Below, piece by piece: positions 33,776-41,928 of a stretch of DNA of 45,559 bases. A program made the translations under genes and the position numbers. Under the pieces are notes generated by a model. That model had not been told where the DNA came from. It saw only the letters and a list, made by a program, of their open reading frames with translations, and ran no database searches. Positions within the stretch are counted from its first letter, which is position 1, and each line of letters opens with the position of its first letter. The DNA is taken from assembly GCA_028702695.1 (NCBI GenBank), contig JAQVOH010000002.1:1-45559 (forward strand), in the 5' to 3' direction. This DNA comes from Desulfotomaculaceae bacterium. Its GTDB lineage: Bacteria > Bacillota > Desulfotomaculia > Desulfotomaculales > Pelotomaculaceae.

Positions 33776-34729
33776 TCATTCACCTGCCAGGTCTTCCCTC
33801 TTGAGGAGCATCAAATCATCACGGGTCATTCTATTCCCAGGCTGTAGAAGTCGTACCGCCTGCCTACGGATGGCCTTCTCGATCAGGTTCCGGACAAGCC
33901 TAGCGTTGCCGCTGTTGTCATGGCTTTTTTGTTCCTTTTCAATAACAAAGCGGAGTTCTTCTCTGGCTCCGGTTGAAAGCTCATACTGCTTCTTCTTAAG
34001 CATCACATCGGCAATGGCCAGCAATTCCAGGCTGTTGTAATCAGGAAAGTTCAGGTGTACCGGGAAACGCGAACGCAAGCCCGGATTTGATTCGACAAAC
34101 CAGTCCATCTCGTCCTGGTAACCTGCCAGGATCAGAATGAAATTGTCCCTGTGGTCTTCCATCCCCTTGACCAGCGCATCGATGGCTTCCTTGCCGAAAT
34201 CCTTTTCCCCACCCCGGGCCAGGGAATAGGCCTCGTCGATAAAGAGGATGCCCCCCAGTGCCTTCTTAATCTGTTCCCTGGTTTTTTGGGCAGTGTGTCC
34301 GATGAATTCTCCTACCATATCGGCCCGCTCAACTTCAACCAAGTGACCTCTTGGTAGGACGCCAACCTCTTTGAATAACTTTCCCAGAATTCTGGCAACA
34401 GTTGTCTTTCCTGTGCCGGGGTTCCCTTTGAAAATCATATGCAACGCCAGGGGTTCAACGACCAGCCGCTCAACTTGTCTGCATTTTTGTATTTCAACGA
34501 AAGCATAGATTTCTTCTATAAGCTTTTTAACACCCTTGAGCCCGATTAATGTATTGAGTTCATTGATGATTTCCTTGGCGCTGCGGCGCGCAGCCAGGTC
34601 ATCAGAAGGCCGGGTGGCCATATATAAGGGCTGGTTAGAATGGGCAGTTTTGACAGGTCTATTTACCCTAACATGACCTTTACCGGGGTCTCCTGCATAC
34701 TCCTTACCATTCCATATTTTTATTTTCAC
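33776..34729 (-). CDS. spoVK: stage V sporulation protein K, CbbX-type AAA+ ATPase
   Basis: A 317-residue AAA+ ATPase. A short basic N-terminal part is followed by ELNTLIGLKGVKKLIEEIYA, Walker A KGNPGTGKTTVARILG, Walker B GGILFIDEAYSLARG, and LILAGYQDEMDWFVESNPGL with the Arg finger in SRFP. C-terminal KSHDNSGNARLVRNLIEKAI matches sensor 2. SpoVK is needed for spore maturation in Bacillus and is normally adjacent to hfq and the YnbB-like gene, as here. Start is GTG 34729 with GAGGTGG upstream. Confidence 0.92.
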   Translation of the reverse strand: MKIKIWNGKEYAGDPGKGHVRVNRPVKTAHSNQPLYMATRPSDDLAARRSAKEIINELNTLIGLKGVKKLIEEIYAFVEIQKCRQVERLVVEPLALHMIFKGNPGTGKTTVARILGKLFKEVGVLPRGHLVEVERADMVGEFIGHTAQKTREQIKKALGGILFIDEAYSLARGGEKDFGKEAIDALVKGMEDHRDNFILILAGYQDEMDWFVESNPGLRSRFPVHLNFPDYNSLELLAIADVMLKKKQYELSTGAREELRFVIEKEQKSHDNSGNARLVRNLIEKAIRRQAVRLLQPGNRMTRDDLMLLKREDLAGE

Positions 34730-34808
34730 CCGGTTTTCGCCACCTCTGCTAGGGCATCAAATCATTTAATGTATACGCCCGGGGTGGACATTTACAACCA
34801 AAAAATAA

Positions 34809-34827
34809 GCCCCTCTGATAGAGAGGC
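34809..34827 (-). terminator. intrinsic terminator after hfq
   Basis: On the minus strand CCTCT-CTATC-AGAGG forms a five-base-pair core (imperfectly extended by flanking G/C), followed by GGCTTATTTTTT. It stands between hfq and spoVK. Confidence 0.65.
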
Positions 34828-34845
34828 GAAAACCAACTCTATTAC

Positions 34846-35088
34846 TTAGGAGCTTTTGGTTTCAGAAAAAGATGTGCTGACAGGTTTAAGCGGGCTGATG
34901 GTTGATATGGCATGTTTATAAACCATCAGTTGTTTGCCATCACTTTCCAAGATTACTGTAAAGTTATCAAAGCCCCTCACCATCCCCTTCAACTGGAAGC
35001 CATTTACCAGGAATATAGTGACAGGGATATTCTCCTTCCTTACCTGATTTAAAAAAGCGTCTTGTAGGTTAATTTGGGGTTTTGTCAT
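34846..35088 (-). CDS. hfq: RNA chaperone Hfq
   Basis: An 80-residue Sm-like protein. [20 protein letters not shown] is Sm1 (poly-U/proximal face), [20 protein letters not shown] follows, and [13 protein letters not shown] is Sm2 with the conserved YKH motif. It forms a hexamer that binds A/U-rich RNA and small RNAs. Its place just after miaA on the same strand is a classic arrangement. The tail after residue 70 is short, as usual in Firmicutes. Confidence 0.97.
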   Translation of the reverse strand: MTKPQINLQDAFLNQVRKENIPVTIFLVNGFQLKGMVRGFDNFTVILESDGKQLMVYKHAISTISPLKPVSTSFSETKSS

Positions 35089-35137
35089 AATAGGAGCTAC
35101 CTCCGTTGGATATTTTTGTTATTATGTTCTACAAACC

Positions 35138-36094
35138 TTAGAATACTCCTTCTAAACTTTTGGTTATTTCTTTTGCAATCGCCTCTTGACTACCGAAATC
35201 ATCTATATCTAGCCATCTAATTCTGTCGTCTCTGCGAAACCAGGTCAGCTGTCTTTTGGCAAAACGCCTAGTGTTTCTCTTTAAGAGCTCAACCGCCTGC
35301 TCCATGGAGATCTCACCAGTAAGGTAGGCGGCAATCTCCTTATAGCCAAGACTGCGCATAGCGTTTAAATCCCTGCTGTAGCCGCTTTCTAGAAGCTGGT
35401 GGACTTCTTCCACAAGCCCGGCTGCAATCATAGCGTCAACCCTTTTTTCTATGCGCCGGTAGAGGCTTGCCCGCTCCATATTCAGGCCAAACATAAACAG
35501 GCGATAAAGCGGTTGGTGGTATTGGTTTAGTTGCGTGTAGCTTGAAGATGGTCTACCGGTCATATAATAAACCTCAAGGGCACGAATGACCCTCCTGGCA
35601 TCCCTGGGGTGGAGCTTGGCAGCGGCCTCTGGGTCAACCTCGAACAGGCGCCGGTGAAGTTTATCGTAACCATCCTGTTCTGCTTCAAGCAACAAGCGTT
35701 CCCTTATAGCAGGTTCACTACCAGTATCGCCAAATTCGTAGGGGTCAATAACCGCTCTTATATACAACCCGGTTCCACCAACTAAAATGGGCAAATTGCG
35801 TCGAATTGAAATTTCGGTGATTAAATGGCGGGCCTCCTTTTGGTAAAGTGCGGCGCTGTATTCCTGGTCTGGTTCCGCAATATCGATCATATGGTGTGGA
35901 ATGCCGTGTCTTTCCACCATGTTAGGCTTGGCGGTTCCGATATCCATATGGCGGTACAACAACATGGAGTCTGCCGAGATGATTTCTCCGCCTACCTGTT
36001 CGGCCACCAGAACGCCAACCTCACTTTTTCCTGTGGCGGTAGGGCCTGTAATTACTATCAGGGGTTTCATTTTATTATCTGCTTTATCCTTCAT
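35138..36094 (-). CDS. miaA: tRNA dimethylallyltransferase
   Basis: A 318-residue enzyme that adds a dimethylallyl group to A37 of tRNAs reading UNN codons. The P-loop is ITGPTATGKSEVGVLVA, followed by EIISADSMLLYRHMDIGTAK, PHHMIDIAEPDQEYSAA and GGTGLYIRAVIDPYEF, with the catalytic-tunnel residues of the family and RNTRRFAKRQLTWFRRD near the end. Its start overlaps the upstream methyltransferase stop (ATGA). MiaB, the enzyme that adds the methylthio group to its product, is encoded at the right edge of the window. Confidence 0.97.
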   Translation of the reverse strand: MKDKADNKMKPLIVITGPTATGKSEVGVLVAEQVGGEIISADSMLLYRHMDIGTAKPNMVERHGIPHHMIDIAEPDQEYSAALYQKEARHLITEISIRRNLPILVGGTGLYIRAVIDPYEFGDTGSEPAIRERLLLEAEQDGYDKLHRRLFEVDPEAAAKLHPRDARRVIRALEVYYMTGRPSSSYTQLNQYHQPLYRLFMFGLNMERASLYRRIEKRVDAMIAAGLVEEVHQLLESGYSRDLNAMRSLGYKEIAAYLTGEISMEQAVELLKRNTRRFAKRQLTWFRRDDRIRWLDIDDFGSQEAIAKEITKSLEGVF

Positions 36095-36918
36095 CCCATA
36101 ACCTGCCGATCAATTACACCATAAACCACAGGGGCATGCTTTCCACCACGGATTTCCTTGAAACCCAAACGCTCGAATTCTTTGCTCCACCGCCGTTCCT
36201 TCATTACAACCCGCTTCGTGCAGGCCTTTAAAGCCATGGCTATCGTTTCACGATCAATAGGGTTAGGATTGGCAATTGCTCTCATGGCATCCATGTAGGG
36301 TGATTTTTTTCTGGGTGAGCGGAACATCGGGTCAAAGTAGACAACGTCGTAACTGCGGGGTGGCAAGCCTGCCAGGTAATCCTTGTGATAGAAATGCACT
36401 ACTTCAACCCTCTGCATAGCCTGGCTGATGTCTGCATCTGCTAATTGGTAGGTTTTCAACCCCTGTCCAACGATAGCTGCAATCAAGATCGAGCTTTCTA
36501 ACCCGGTGACCCTGCCGCGCGAGCCTGATACATAACTTGCTACAATCGAATCGCTTCCCAGGCCTAGGGTACAGTCCAGCAGCGTGTCCCCTGCTTGAAG
36601 CGACATTGCTTGTACCATTTGGTCAGTTTTCCCATTTTTTAGCTCATTTATGCGGAGTTTGGCAAGTCCGGGATGGAAAAAAAATTCCGATTTACCCGTA
36701 AAAAAGCTGATTCTTTGTGAAGATATAACCATTATACCAGCAATCCCAATATTTGATATCATGGATTCAATAGATAAATCATTCCGTGGTATAAATGGTA
36801 CAGACAGCTCAGCAGCCAGCTTAACAGCATGAGAAACCTGAACCGGCGTCGGGCGATGGGAGGTTGTTACGGCAAAATATTGCTGATTGTTGGTGATGCC
36901 GGTGTGACAGCCCGTCAA
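36091..36918 (-). CDS. class I SAM-dependent methyltransferase, RsmJ/DUF548-like
   Basis: A 275-residue protein. The N-terminal part (YFAVTTSHRPTPVQVSHAVK) is of the kind found with this family in Firmicutes. The Rossmann methyltransferase core follows: GDTLLDCTLGLGSDSIVASY (motif I), VTGLESSILIAAIVGQGL (acidic residue binding SAM ribose), and YDVVYFDPMFRSPRKKSPYM (motif IV, DPMF/DPPY-type). RsmJ methylates G1516 of 16S rRNA in E. coli; in this group the substrate is not certain. It overlaps miaA by four bases and lies after mutL. Confidence 0.75.
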   Translation of the reverse strand: MTGCHTGITNNQQYFAVTTSHRPTPVQVSHAVKLAAELSVPFIPRNDLSIESMISNIGIAGIMVISSQRISFFTGKSEFFFHPGLAKLRINELKNGKTDQMVQAMSLQAGDTLLDCTLGLGSDSIVASYVSGSRGRVTGLESSILIAAIVGQGLKTYQLADADISQAMQRVEVVHFYHKDYLAGLPPRSYDVVYFDPMFRSPRKKSPYMDAMRAIANPNPIDRETIAMALKACTKRVVMKERRWSKEFERLGFKEIRGGKHAPVVYGVIDRQVMG

Positions 36919-37026
36919 TTCCTCTACTCCTAACTATCAGGTTTATCCAATTTTTTGCTTCGTTGGGGGTAGATTCCTCCAAAGAATCTCGATGTAAAAC
37001 TTTAGCTGGACGAGTTCATTCCAGAC

Positions 37027-38844
37027 TTACCTTTTAAAGCGTGTGGCCAGGTCCCGGTAGGAGATTTTAATTACGGCAGGTCTCCCGTGCGGGCAGGTAA
37101 AGGGGTTATCCTTTCCAGCCAGGCTCTTAAGGAGCGCCTCCATGGCCGCTAAAGTGAGTTTTTCCCCCGATTTTACAGCGTTTTTGCAGGCTACAGATGC
37201 AGCCAAGTGGTTGAAAAATTCGGCACGGCAGGAAGTTGTTCCTTTTTCCTTAAAATAATCCAACAGGTCCAGAAACAATGTTTTCTCCTGTCCTGGTGGA
37301 AAACGTGAGGGGACTCCCCGCAGTAAGAAGGTGTTTCCTCCAAAGTGTTCAATAATAAAACCCGCCTCAGTAAACCACAGGATTCTTTCGGTGAGTAGTG
37401 ACGCATCCCGGTAGTCCAGTTCTAGTGTTACCGGTTCGAGTAAACACTGGCTTTTGGTAGTGCCCTGCACGGCTAGATAATCTTCATACTGAACTCTTTC
37501 GTGAGCGGCGTGCTGATCAATAATGTAAAGGCCGTCCTCCCCCGCAGCCAAAATATATAAGGGGGGCAACTGGGCGAGGGGATGCAAATCGGGGAAAGAC
37601 GCAACCTGTTTGTCGTAGTCAGCCAGTTTTTCTACGGCGCCTTCAGACGGGCTTCCTGCCTGCTGCCCGTAGGAATGTGGCATCGCCGCTGCGTTTGAGT
37701 TGTCTCTGGTCTCCAGCCCGGGCTGAACACAGGATTTTACTTTCACCTGTACCAGTTCGTTTAATCTTTCCTGTTGCACGGGTATATCATACTGGGGCAT
37801 AACCAGTCCTGATTGGTATTTTCTATGGGTTGCGTTGGCCGCTGAGGGTATCAGCTCTTTTGTCCTGAGGGCTTCAAGTAATGCCCTTTTGACCAACCCG
37901 GCCACTGTCCCCTCCTCTAGCAGGTGAACCTCCAGCTTGGCAGGGTGGACATTAACATCCAGAAGCTCCGGGGGGATAGCCAGCGACAGCAGGACAACCG
38001 GCTTTCGTCCCTGGGGAAGCAAGGTATGGTAAGCTGCTTCAACAGCTGCTGTAACCGGTGCGCAGCGCACATAGCGACCGTTGATAACAAGCGTGATATG
38101 GCTGCGGGTGCTGCGGCTGATGCTGGGTTTTCCCACCAAGCCAACAATCGCTACACCGTCTTTTGTAAAATTAAGGGATATCATTTCCCTGGTCAGGTTT
38201 ACCCCGTAAACCGCTGTTGCGGCATCAACTAGGCGCCCTGAACCAGCTGAATAGAAGACGCCCTTCCCCTTAACTCTCATTTCGTAGCGGATATCGGGTC
38301 TGGCTAAAGCCAGGCGGGATACCAGTTCTCCACAGAGAGAACCTTCATTGGCGGGGCTCTTCATGGTTTTCCGCCTGGCTGGGGTATTATAAAAAAGATC
38401 TTTGACGGTTACGGTGGTACCAGGAGGGGTTCCGGCCGGTACCACCGTAACGAGGTTGCCACCCTCAATCTGTGCCTGCGTGCCGGTTAGGGCTTCATGA
38501 GTCCTAGTGGTAACCGTTAACTTAGATACTGCGGCGATGCTGGGCAAGGCTTCACCTCTAAAGCCTAGCGTATAGATACAGCTGAGATCACCGGTTGAAG
38601 TGATTTTGCTGGTAGCGTGTCGCTGGAAAGCAAGCTCTAAATCCTCCCCTTCTATACCACAGCCGTCGTCGGAAACGGTTATCATCGACAGTCCGCCGTT
38701 CTCGATTTCTATGACTATGCGGCGGGCTCCGGCGTCAATTGAATTTTCCACAAGTTCCTTTACTACCGAGGAAGGGCGTTCTACAACTTCTCCGGCAGCG
38801 ATTTGGTCCGCAGTATATTTATCCAGTACGATGATCCTGGCCAA
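37027..38844 (-). CDS. mutL: DNA mismatch repair protein MutL
   Basis: About 605 residues. The N-terminal GHKL ATPase has ADQIAAGEVVERPSSVVKEL, NSIDAGARRI, SDDGCGIEGEDLELAFQRHA and TLGFRGEALPSIAAV. The C-terminal dimerisation domain carries the endonuclease metal motif DQHAAHERVQYE, plus ACKNAVKSGEKL and the zinc-binding CPHGRPAVI, as in MutL proteins of organisms without MutH. The frame is open far upstream to 39135, but that part overlaps the HDAC-like gene. TTG 38844 has GGGGGA about eight bases before it and gives the canonical ARIIVLDKYTADQIAAG start. Confidence 0.96.
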   Translation of the reverse strand: MARIIVLDKYTADQIAAGEVVERPSSVVKELVENSIDAGARRIVIEIENGGLSMITVSDDGCGIEGEDLELAFQRHATSKITSTGDLSCIYTLGFRGEALPSIAAVSKLTVTTRTHEALTGTQAQIEGGNLVTVVPAGTPPGTTVTVKDLFYNTPARRKTMKSPANEGSLCGELVSRLALARPDIRYEMRVKGKGVFYSAGSGRLVDAATAVYGVNLTREMISLNFTKDGVAIVGLVGKPSISRSTRSHITLVINGRYVRCAPVTAAVEAAYHTLLPQGRKPVVLLSLAIPPELLDVNVHPAKLEVHLLEEGTVAGLVKRALLEALRTKELIPSAANATHRKYQSGLVMPQYDIPVQQERLNELVQVKVKSCVQPGLETRDNSNAAAMPHSYGQQAGSPSEGAVEKLADYDKQVASFPDLHPLAQLPPLYILAAGEDGLYIIDQHAAHERVQYEDYLAVQGTTKSQCLLEPVTLELDYRDASLLTERILWFTEAGFIIEHFGGNTFLLRGVPSRFPPGQEKTLFLDLLDYFKEKGTTSCRAEFFNHLAASVACKNAVKSGEKLTLAAMEALLKSLAGKDNPFTCPHGRPAVIKISYRDLATRFKR

Positions 38845-38860
38845 GTCACGTTCCCCCGTC

Positions 38861-40222
38861 CTATCGACGCCATTCCTTTCCCGCTTTCGTGTCATAACCG
38901 AGAAGGAAATCTGAAGACTTATCCTGTAGATAAATTTGGTTGTATTTAACTGATTTCTTAGCACCGGTGTACAGGTCAGCCGCCTCATTACGACATTTAG
39001 AGCAGGCCCCGAAAGGGACCGAGAGGCACAGTACTTTTCTGGCCTGACCATAACCCTGGTTGGCCTCTGATTCAATGGATAAATACCCGGTACAGTTGTT
39101 GCAAATTCTAAGCTTTTCGACCTGGTGTTCCTCAATATAGTCGGTATCGTAGAAAATTATCTTTTCCCTCTCATAATAGCCGTTAACTATTTTTACCCGG
39201 CCAGCCTGGGTGGCATAACGATTCTTCCAGTGCTTTAAAAGTTCATCCACCAGCCTTTTTACCTGTTCGGTCCGCTGGGAAGTTTCCTTGAAACGGTCTG
39301 GCCAGTAGTCAGGTTCTCTTACATAGCTATAGTCCAGGCCGGCCAGAGCAAGAATAATGGCCATGTTAACGTAAGGCAGGGCGGTTTCGATGGCATAACC
39401 CCCTTCCAGCACAGCCAGATCCGGGCGAAGTTTTTCAGTGAGCCTGGCGTACCCCTGGGCACTGATACGCATACTCCCGAGAGGGTCGGTATAGTGGTTG
39501 TCCTGTCCAGCCGAATTTACGATAAAGTCCGGCTGGAATTCCTCCAGGATTGGCAGAATAAGGTTGTCTGTGATATAAAGCAGGCTTTCGTCAGTTGTGC
39601 CTGGCGATAGCGGGATGTTGATAGTGCGTGCGTAGGCGCCCGGGCCGCCCAGTTCGTAAGTGAAACCAGTACCAGGGAACAACGTGCGGCCGTCCTGGTG
39701 GAAGGAAATAAAAAGGACATCCGGATCATGCCAAAAAATATCCTGGGTACCATCACCGTGGTGCACGTCAGTATCGATAATAGCAACCCGCTTAACTCCG
39801 TGACGGCTGCGCAGGTGTTCGACCATGACCGCTTCGTTGTTGATATTACAGAAACCCCGATTGCCGTGTACCACCCGCATGGCGTGATGGCCGGGTGGGC
39901 GCACCAGCGCGAACCCATTATCTATATGTCCTGCAACTATTTGGTCAGCCAGCATCATTGCCGCACCGGCCGCGATTAGGTGTGCCTCGGTAGTCTGGGT
40001 TTCAACCCGCGGGATGCAGAAGTGGACTCTTGCAATATCATGAATAGAAGCCAGGGACGGTGTGAATTCTGCTATCTGGGGTAAGTCGATGATGCCCTCT
40101 TCAAAAATCTGGTCCCGGGTATAGAGGAGCCTCTCTTCCCGTTCCGGATGGGTGGGGGAAATAGCCCAGTCAAAGGCAGGGAAAAAAATCAACCCGGTCT
40201 GTTTGCACCTGATGCCTCTCAC
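38861..40222 (-). CDS. histone deacetylase-like amidohydrolase with C-terminal cysteine motif
   Basis: A 453-residue protein. The arginase/deacetylase fold shows YTRDQIFEEG, FALVRPPGHHAMRVVHGNRG (the HH dyad), GFCNINNEAVMVEHL, RVAIIDTDVHHGDGTQDIFW (zinc Asp and His), SFHQDGRTLFPGTG, VNSAGQDNHYTDPLGSM (second zinc Asp) and VLEGGYAIETALPY. Bacterial members deacetylate acetylated amines such as acetoin-utilisation proteins or acetylpolyamines. Residues about 370-430 contain CNNC and CSKC pairs that may bind zinc and are not part of the usual domain. Start is GTG 40222, two bases after the previous stop. Its position between hydantoinase-like and mutL genes is unexplained. Confidence 0.88.
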   Translation of the reverse strand: MRGIRCKQTGLIFFPAFDWAISPTHPEREERLLYTRDQIFEEGIIDLPQIAEFTPSLASIHDIARVHFCIPRVETQTTEAHLIAAGAAMMLADQIVAGHIDNGFALVRPPGHHAMRVVHGNRGFCNINNEAVMVEHLRSRHGVKRVAIIDTDVHHGDGTQDIFWHDPDVLFISFHQDGRTLFPGTGFTYELGGPGAYARTINIPLSPGTTDESLLYITDNLILPILEEFQPDFIVNSAGQDNHYTDPLGSMRISAQGYARLTEKLRPDLAVLEGGYAIETALPYVNMAIILALAGLDYSYVREPDYWPDRFKETSQRTEQVKRLVDELLKHWKNRYATQAGRVKIVNGYYEREKIIFYDTDYIEEHQVEKLRICNNCTGYLSIESEANQGYGQARKVLCLSVPFGACSKCRNEAADLYTGAKKSVKYNQIYLQDKSSDFLLGYDTKAGKEWRR

Positions 40223-40224
40223 CC

Positions 40225-41895
40225 CTATTGCCCCCCTGCTTCAATTCTTCCCGTTATACCTCGGGGAGTTTGTACTGTTATATCTATAAGCCTACCATTT
40301 GTATGCCAGTCCCTGACCATATTGAATACTTCCAGGCGGGTTACCTCAAGTTGTTCCGGTTTTACATCCAGACCATATCTTGCGGCCATCTGGATTAAAC
40401 GCTCTTTTACGATATCCAGGGCTATTTTTTCATTGAATTGATTGCTCTCAATTTTACCCTCAAAACCTTCTTCCTGCAAAACGTAGCTACCCTGCTCCGT
40501 ATCCGCCCTCAGGCTTAGTTGTAGGGTGGTTTTAGCGACTGCAGCCCCAATGGCATTGGCGATCGCAGCGTAAGGCGGTATGAGCGAACGGCATCCCAGC
40601 TCTTCTGCAATCCGCCCCACCAAACCGTTAGCCCCGCCTCCTACACCTACAACGGTGGATGGTCGCACCTTCTTCTTCTGCATAATTTCCCATACCCGGT
40701 AGGCCGGTTCCTGTTCCCACTCCTGAAACATCTGATTTATCTGGGAGGAAATGCTTTCAACTACCAGACTGACAATCCTATTTGCAACGATACAGCTGCC
40801 GCCTTGTTCTCCCAATATCGCCATTGCTTCCGATGCTCTGGCCTGATCACCCAGGGTTGTTAAACCAAGTACTCGCAAAGCGTCGGTTGGTGTGGGTACA
40901 GGACCCCCCATACAGTAGGCCGGCCCCATCCTTTTGCCGTGCACAATGATTTCATTTCCCACCCGTTCTAGTAAACTGTCTCCGCCTACCGGGACTGATT
41001 TAACTGCCAGTGTATGCACCTGCGTCAACTGGCCCTCAATACGGGCGCCTTTAGCTGAGAGAAGTGGCTGCCCGCTTAAGATGAGGGCCAGATCGGTGGT
41101 TGTCCCACCGATATCAGCTACAACTGCAGTTTCGCCAGGGGAGGTCAGGGCCAGCGCCCCGAGAGTGCTGGCAGCTGGCCCGGAAAAGATGGTTTCTACC
41201 GGCATTTTCTCGGAGTTTTCCATGGGCAGTGTACCGCCGTCAGCTTTTAAGATCAATACTTCGGCAGTTATTTGACGCTGTGCCAGGGCCTGCCGCACCA
41301 AGTTCAAAAAGTGGTGAAAAGCCTCACGTGTAGCTGCAGTAAGGTAGGTGGTTACAACCCTTCTGGGGAAATTTAACTGTCCGCCGACCAGATGGCCAAG
41401 TTCAACCTCCCAGTCAGGATGATTCTCTTTGATCAGCAATTCCAGGCGTCTTTCATGGGAGGTATTGCGTGGTGAAAACTTGCCAATTACGCCAACCTTT
41501 TTAAAACCCTGGGCAGCCACTTCGGCCATCGCTGCCTCGATCTCTTGTTCCTTTAAAGACACAGTTTCTCTGCCCCGGTAGTCAATTGTTCCGGTTAATA
41601 TGCGAGTCATCGTATTGAACTGGTAATACGTATGGCTCAAACCGGGACCAGGGATGAGGAGCAAAGCCACCGGAGCATATTTTCGCTCGGCAATAAGGTT
41701 GGTAATCATGGTGGTGCTGAAAACAATCCTATTTAAGCGACTGGTGTCCACACCCTGTAAGACCGTATCTAGGGCCTCGATAATGGAGCTCAGCAGGTTT
41801 TTCCTGCTTGGCACCTTGGCGCTTGCCCTGATTTGGTTTTGTTCTAATAGCACTGCGTCGGTATAAGTACCCCCTACATCAACCCCTATGTACAT
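40225..41895 (-). CDS. hydantoinase/oxoprolinase family protein (HyuA-like subunit)
   Basis: About 556 residues. The ASKHA-type N-terminus is YIGVDVGGTYTDAVLLE, then FSTTMITNLIAERKYAPVAL. The middle has VEVILKADGGT-like ILKADGGTLPMENSEKMPV, SGPAASTLGALAL and VVADIGGTTTDLALILSG, then VGGDSLLERVGNEI. These are the phosphate/ATP loops of HyuA and 5-oxoprolinase A. Partner HyuB is not adjacent, so the substrate is unknown. ATG 41895 is preferred (GAGGG upstream) to the TTG at 41916. It lies between mutS and the HDAC-like gene with short gaps, so it is probably cotranscribed with the repair genes. Confidence 0.88.
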   Translation of the reverse strand: MYIGVDVGGTYTDAVLLEQNQIRASAKVPSRKNLLSSIIEALDTVLQGVDTSRLNRIVFSTTMITNLIAERKYAPVALLLIPGPGLSHTYYQFNTMTRILTGTIDYRGRETVSLKEQEIEAAMAEVAAQGFKKVGVIGKFSPRNTSHERRLELLIKENHPDWEVELGHLVGGQLNFPRRVVTTYLTAATREAFHHFLNLVRQALAQRQITAEVLILKADGGTLPMENSEKMPVETIFSGPAASTLGALALTSPGETAVVADIGGTTTDLALILSGQPLLSAKGARIEGQLTQVHTLAVKSVPVGGDSLLERVGNEIIVHGKRMGPAYCMGGPVPTPTDALRVLGLTTLGDQARASEAMAILGEQGGSCIVANRIVSLVVESISSQINQMFQEWEQEPAYRVWEIMQKKKVRPSTVVGVGGGANGLVGRIAEELGCRSLIPPYAAIANAIGAAVAKTTLQLSLRADTEQGSYVLQEEGFEGKIESNQFNEKIALDIVKERLIQMAARYGLDVKPEQLEVTRLEVFNMVRDWHTNGRLIDITVQTPRGITGRIEAGGQ

Positions 41896-41928
41896 ACTAT
41901 ATACCCTCACCCTCAACCATAGTGCAAC

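Noticed and set aside
38845-39135. N-terminal 97-residue extension of MutL
   Set aside because: It overlaps the well-supported deacetylase-like gene and does not resemble MutL. A TTG start with a good RBS at 38844 gives the canonical N-terminus.
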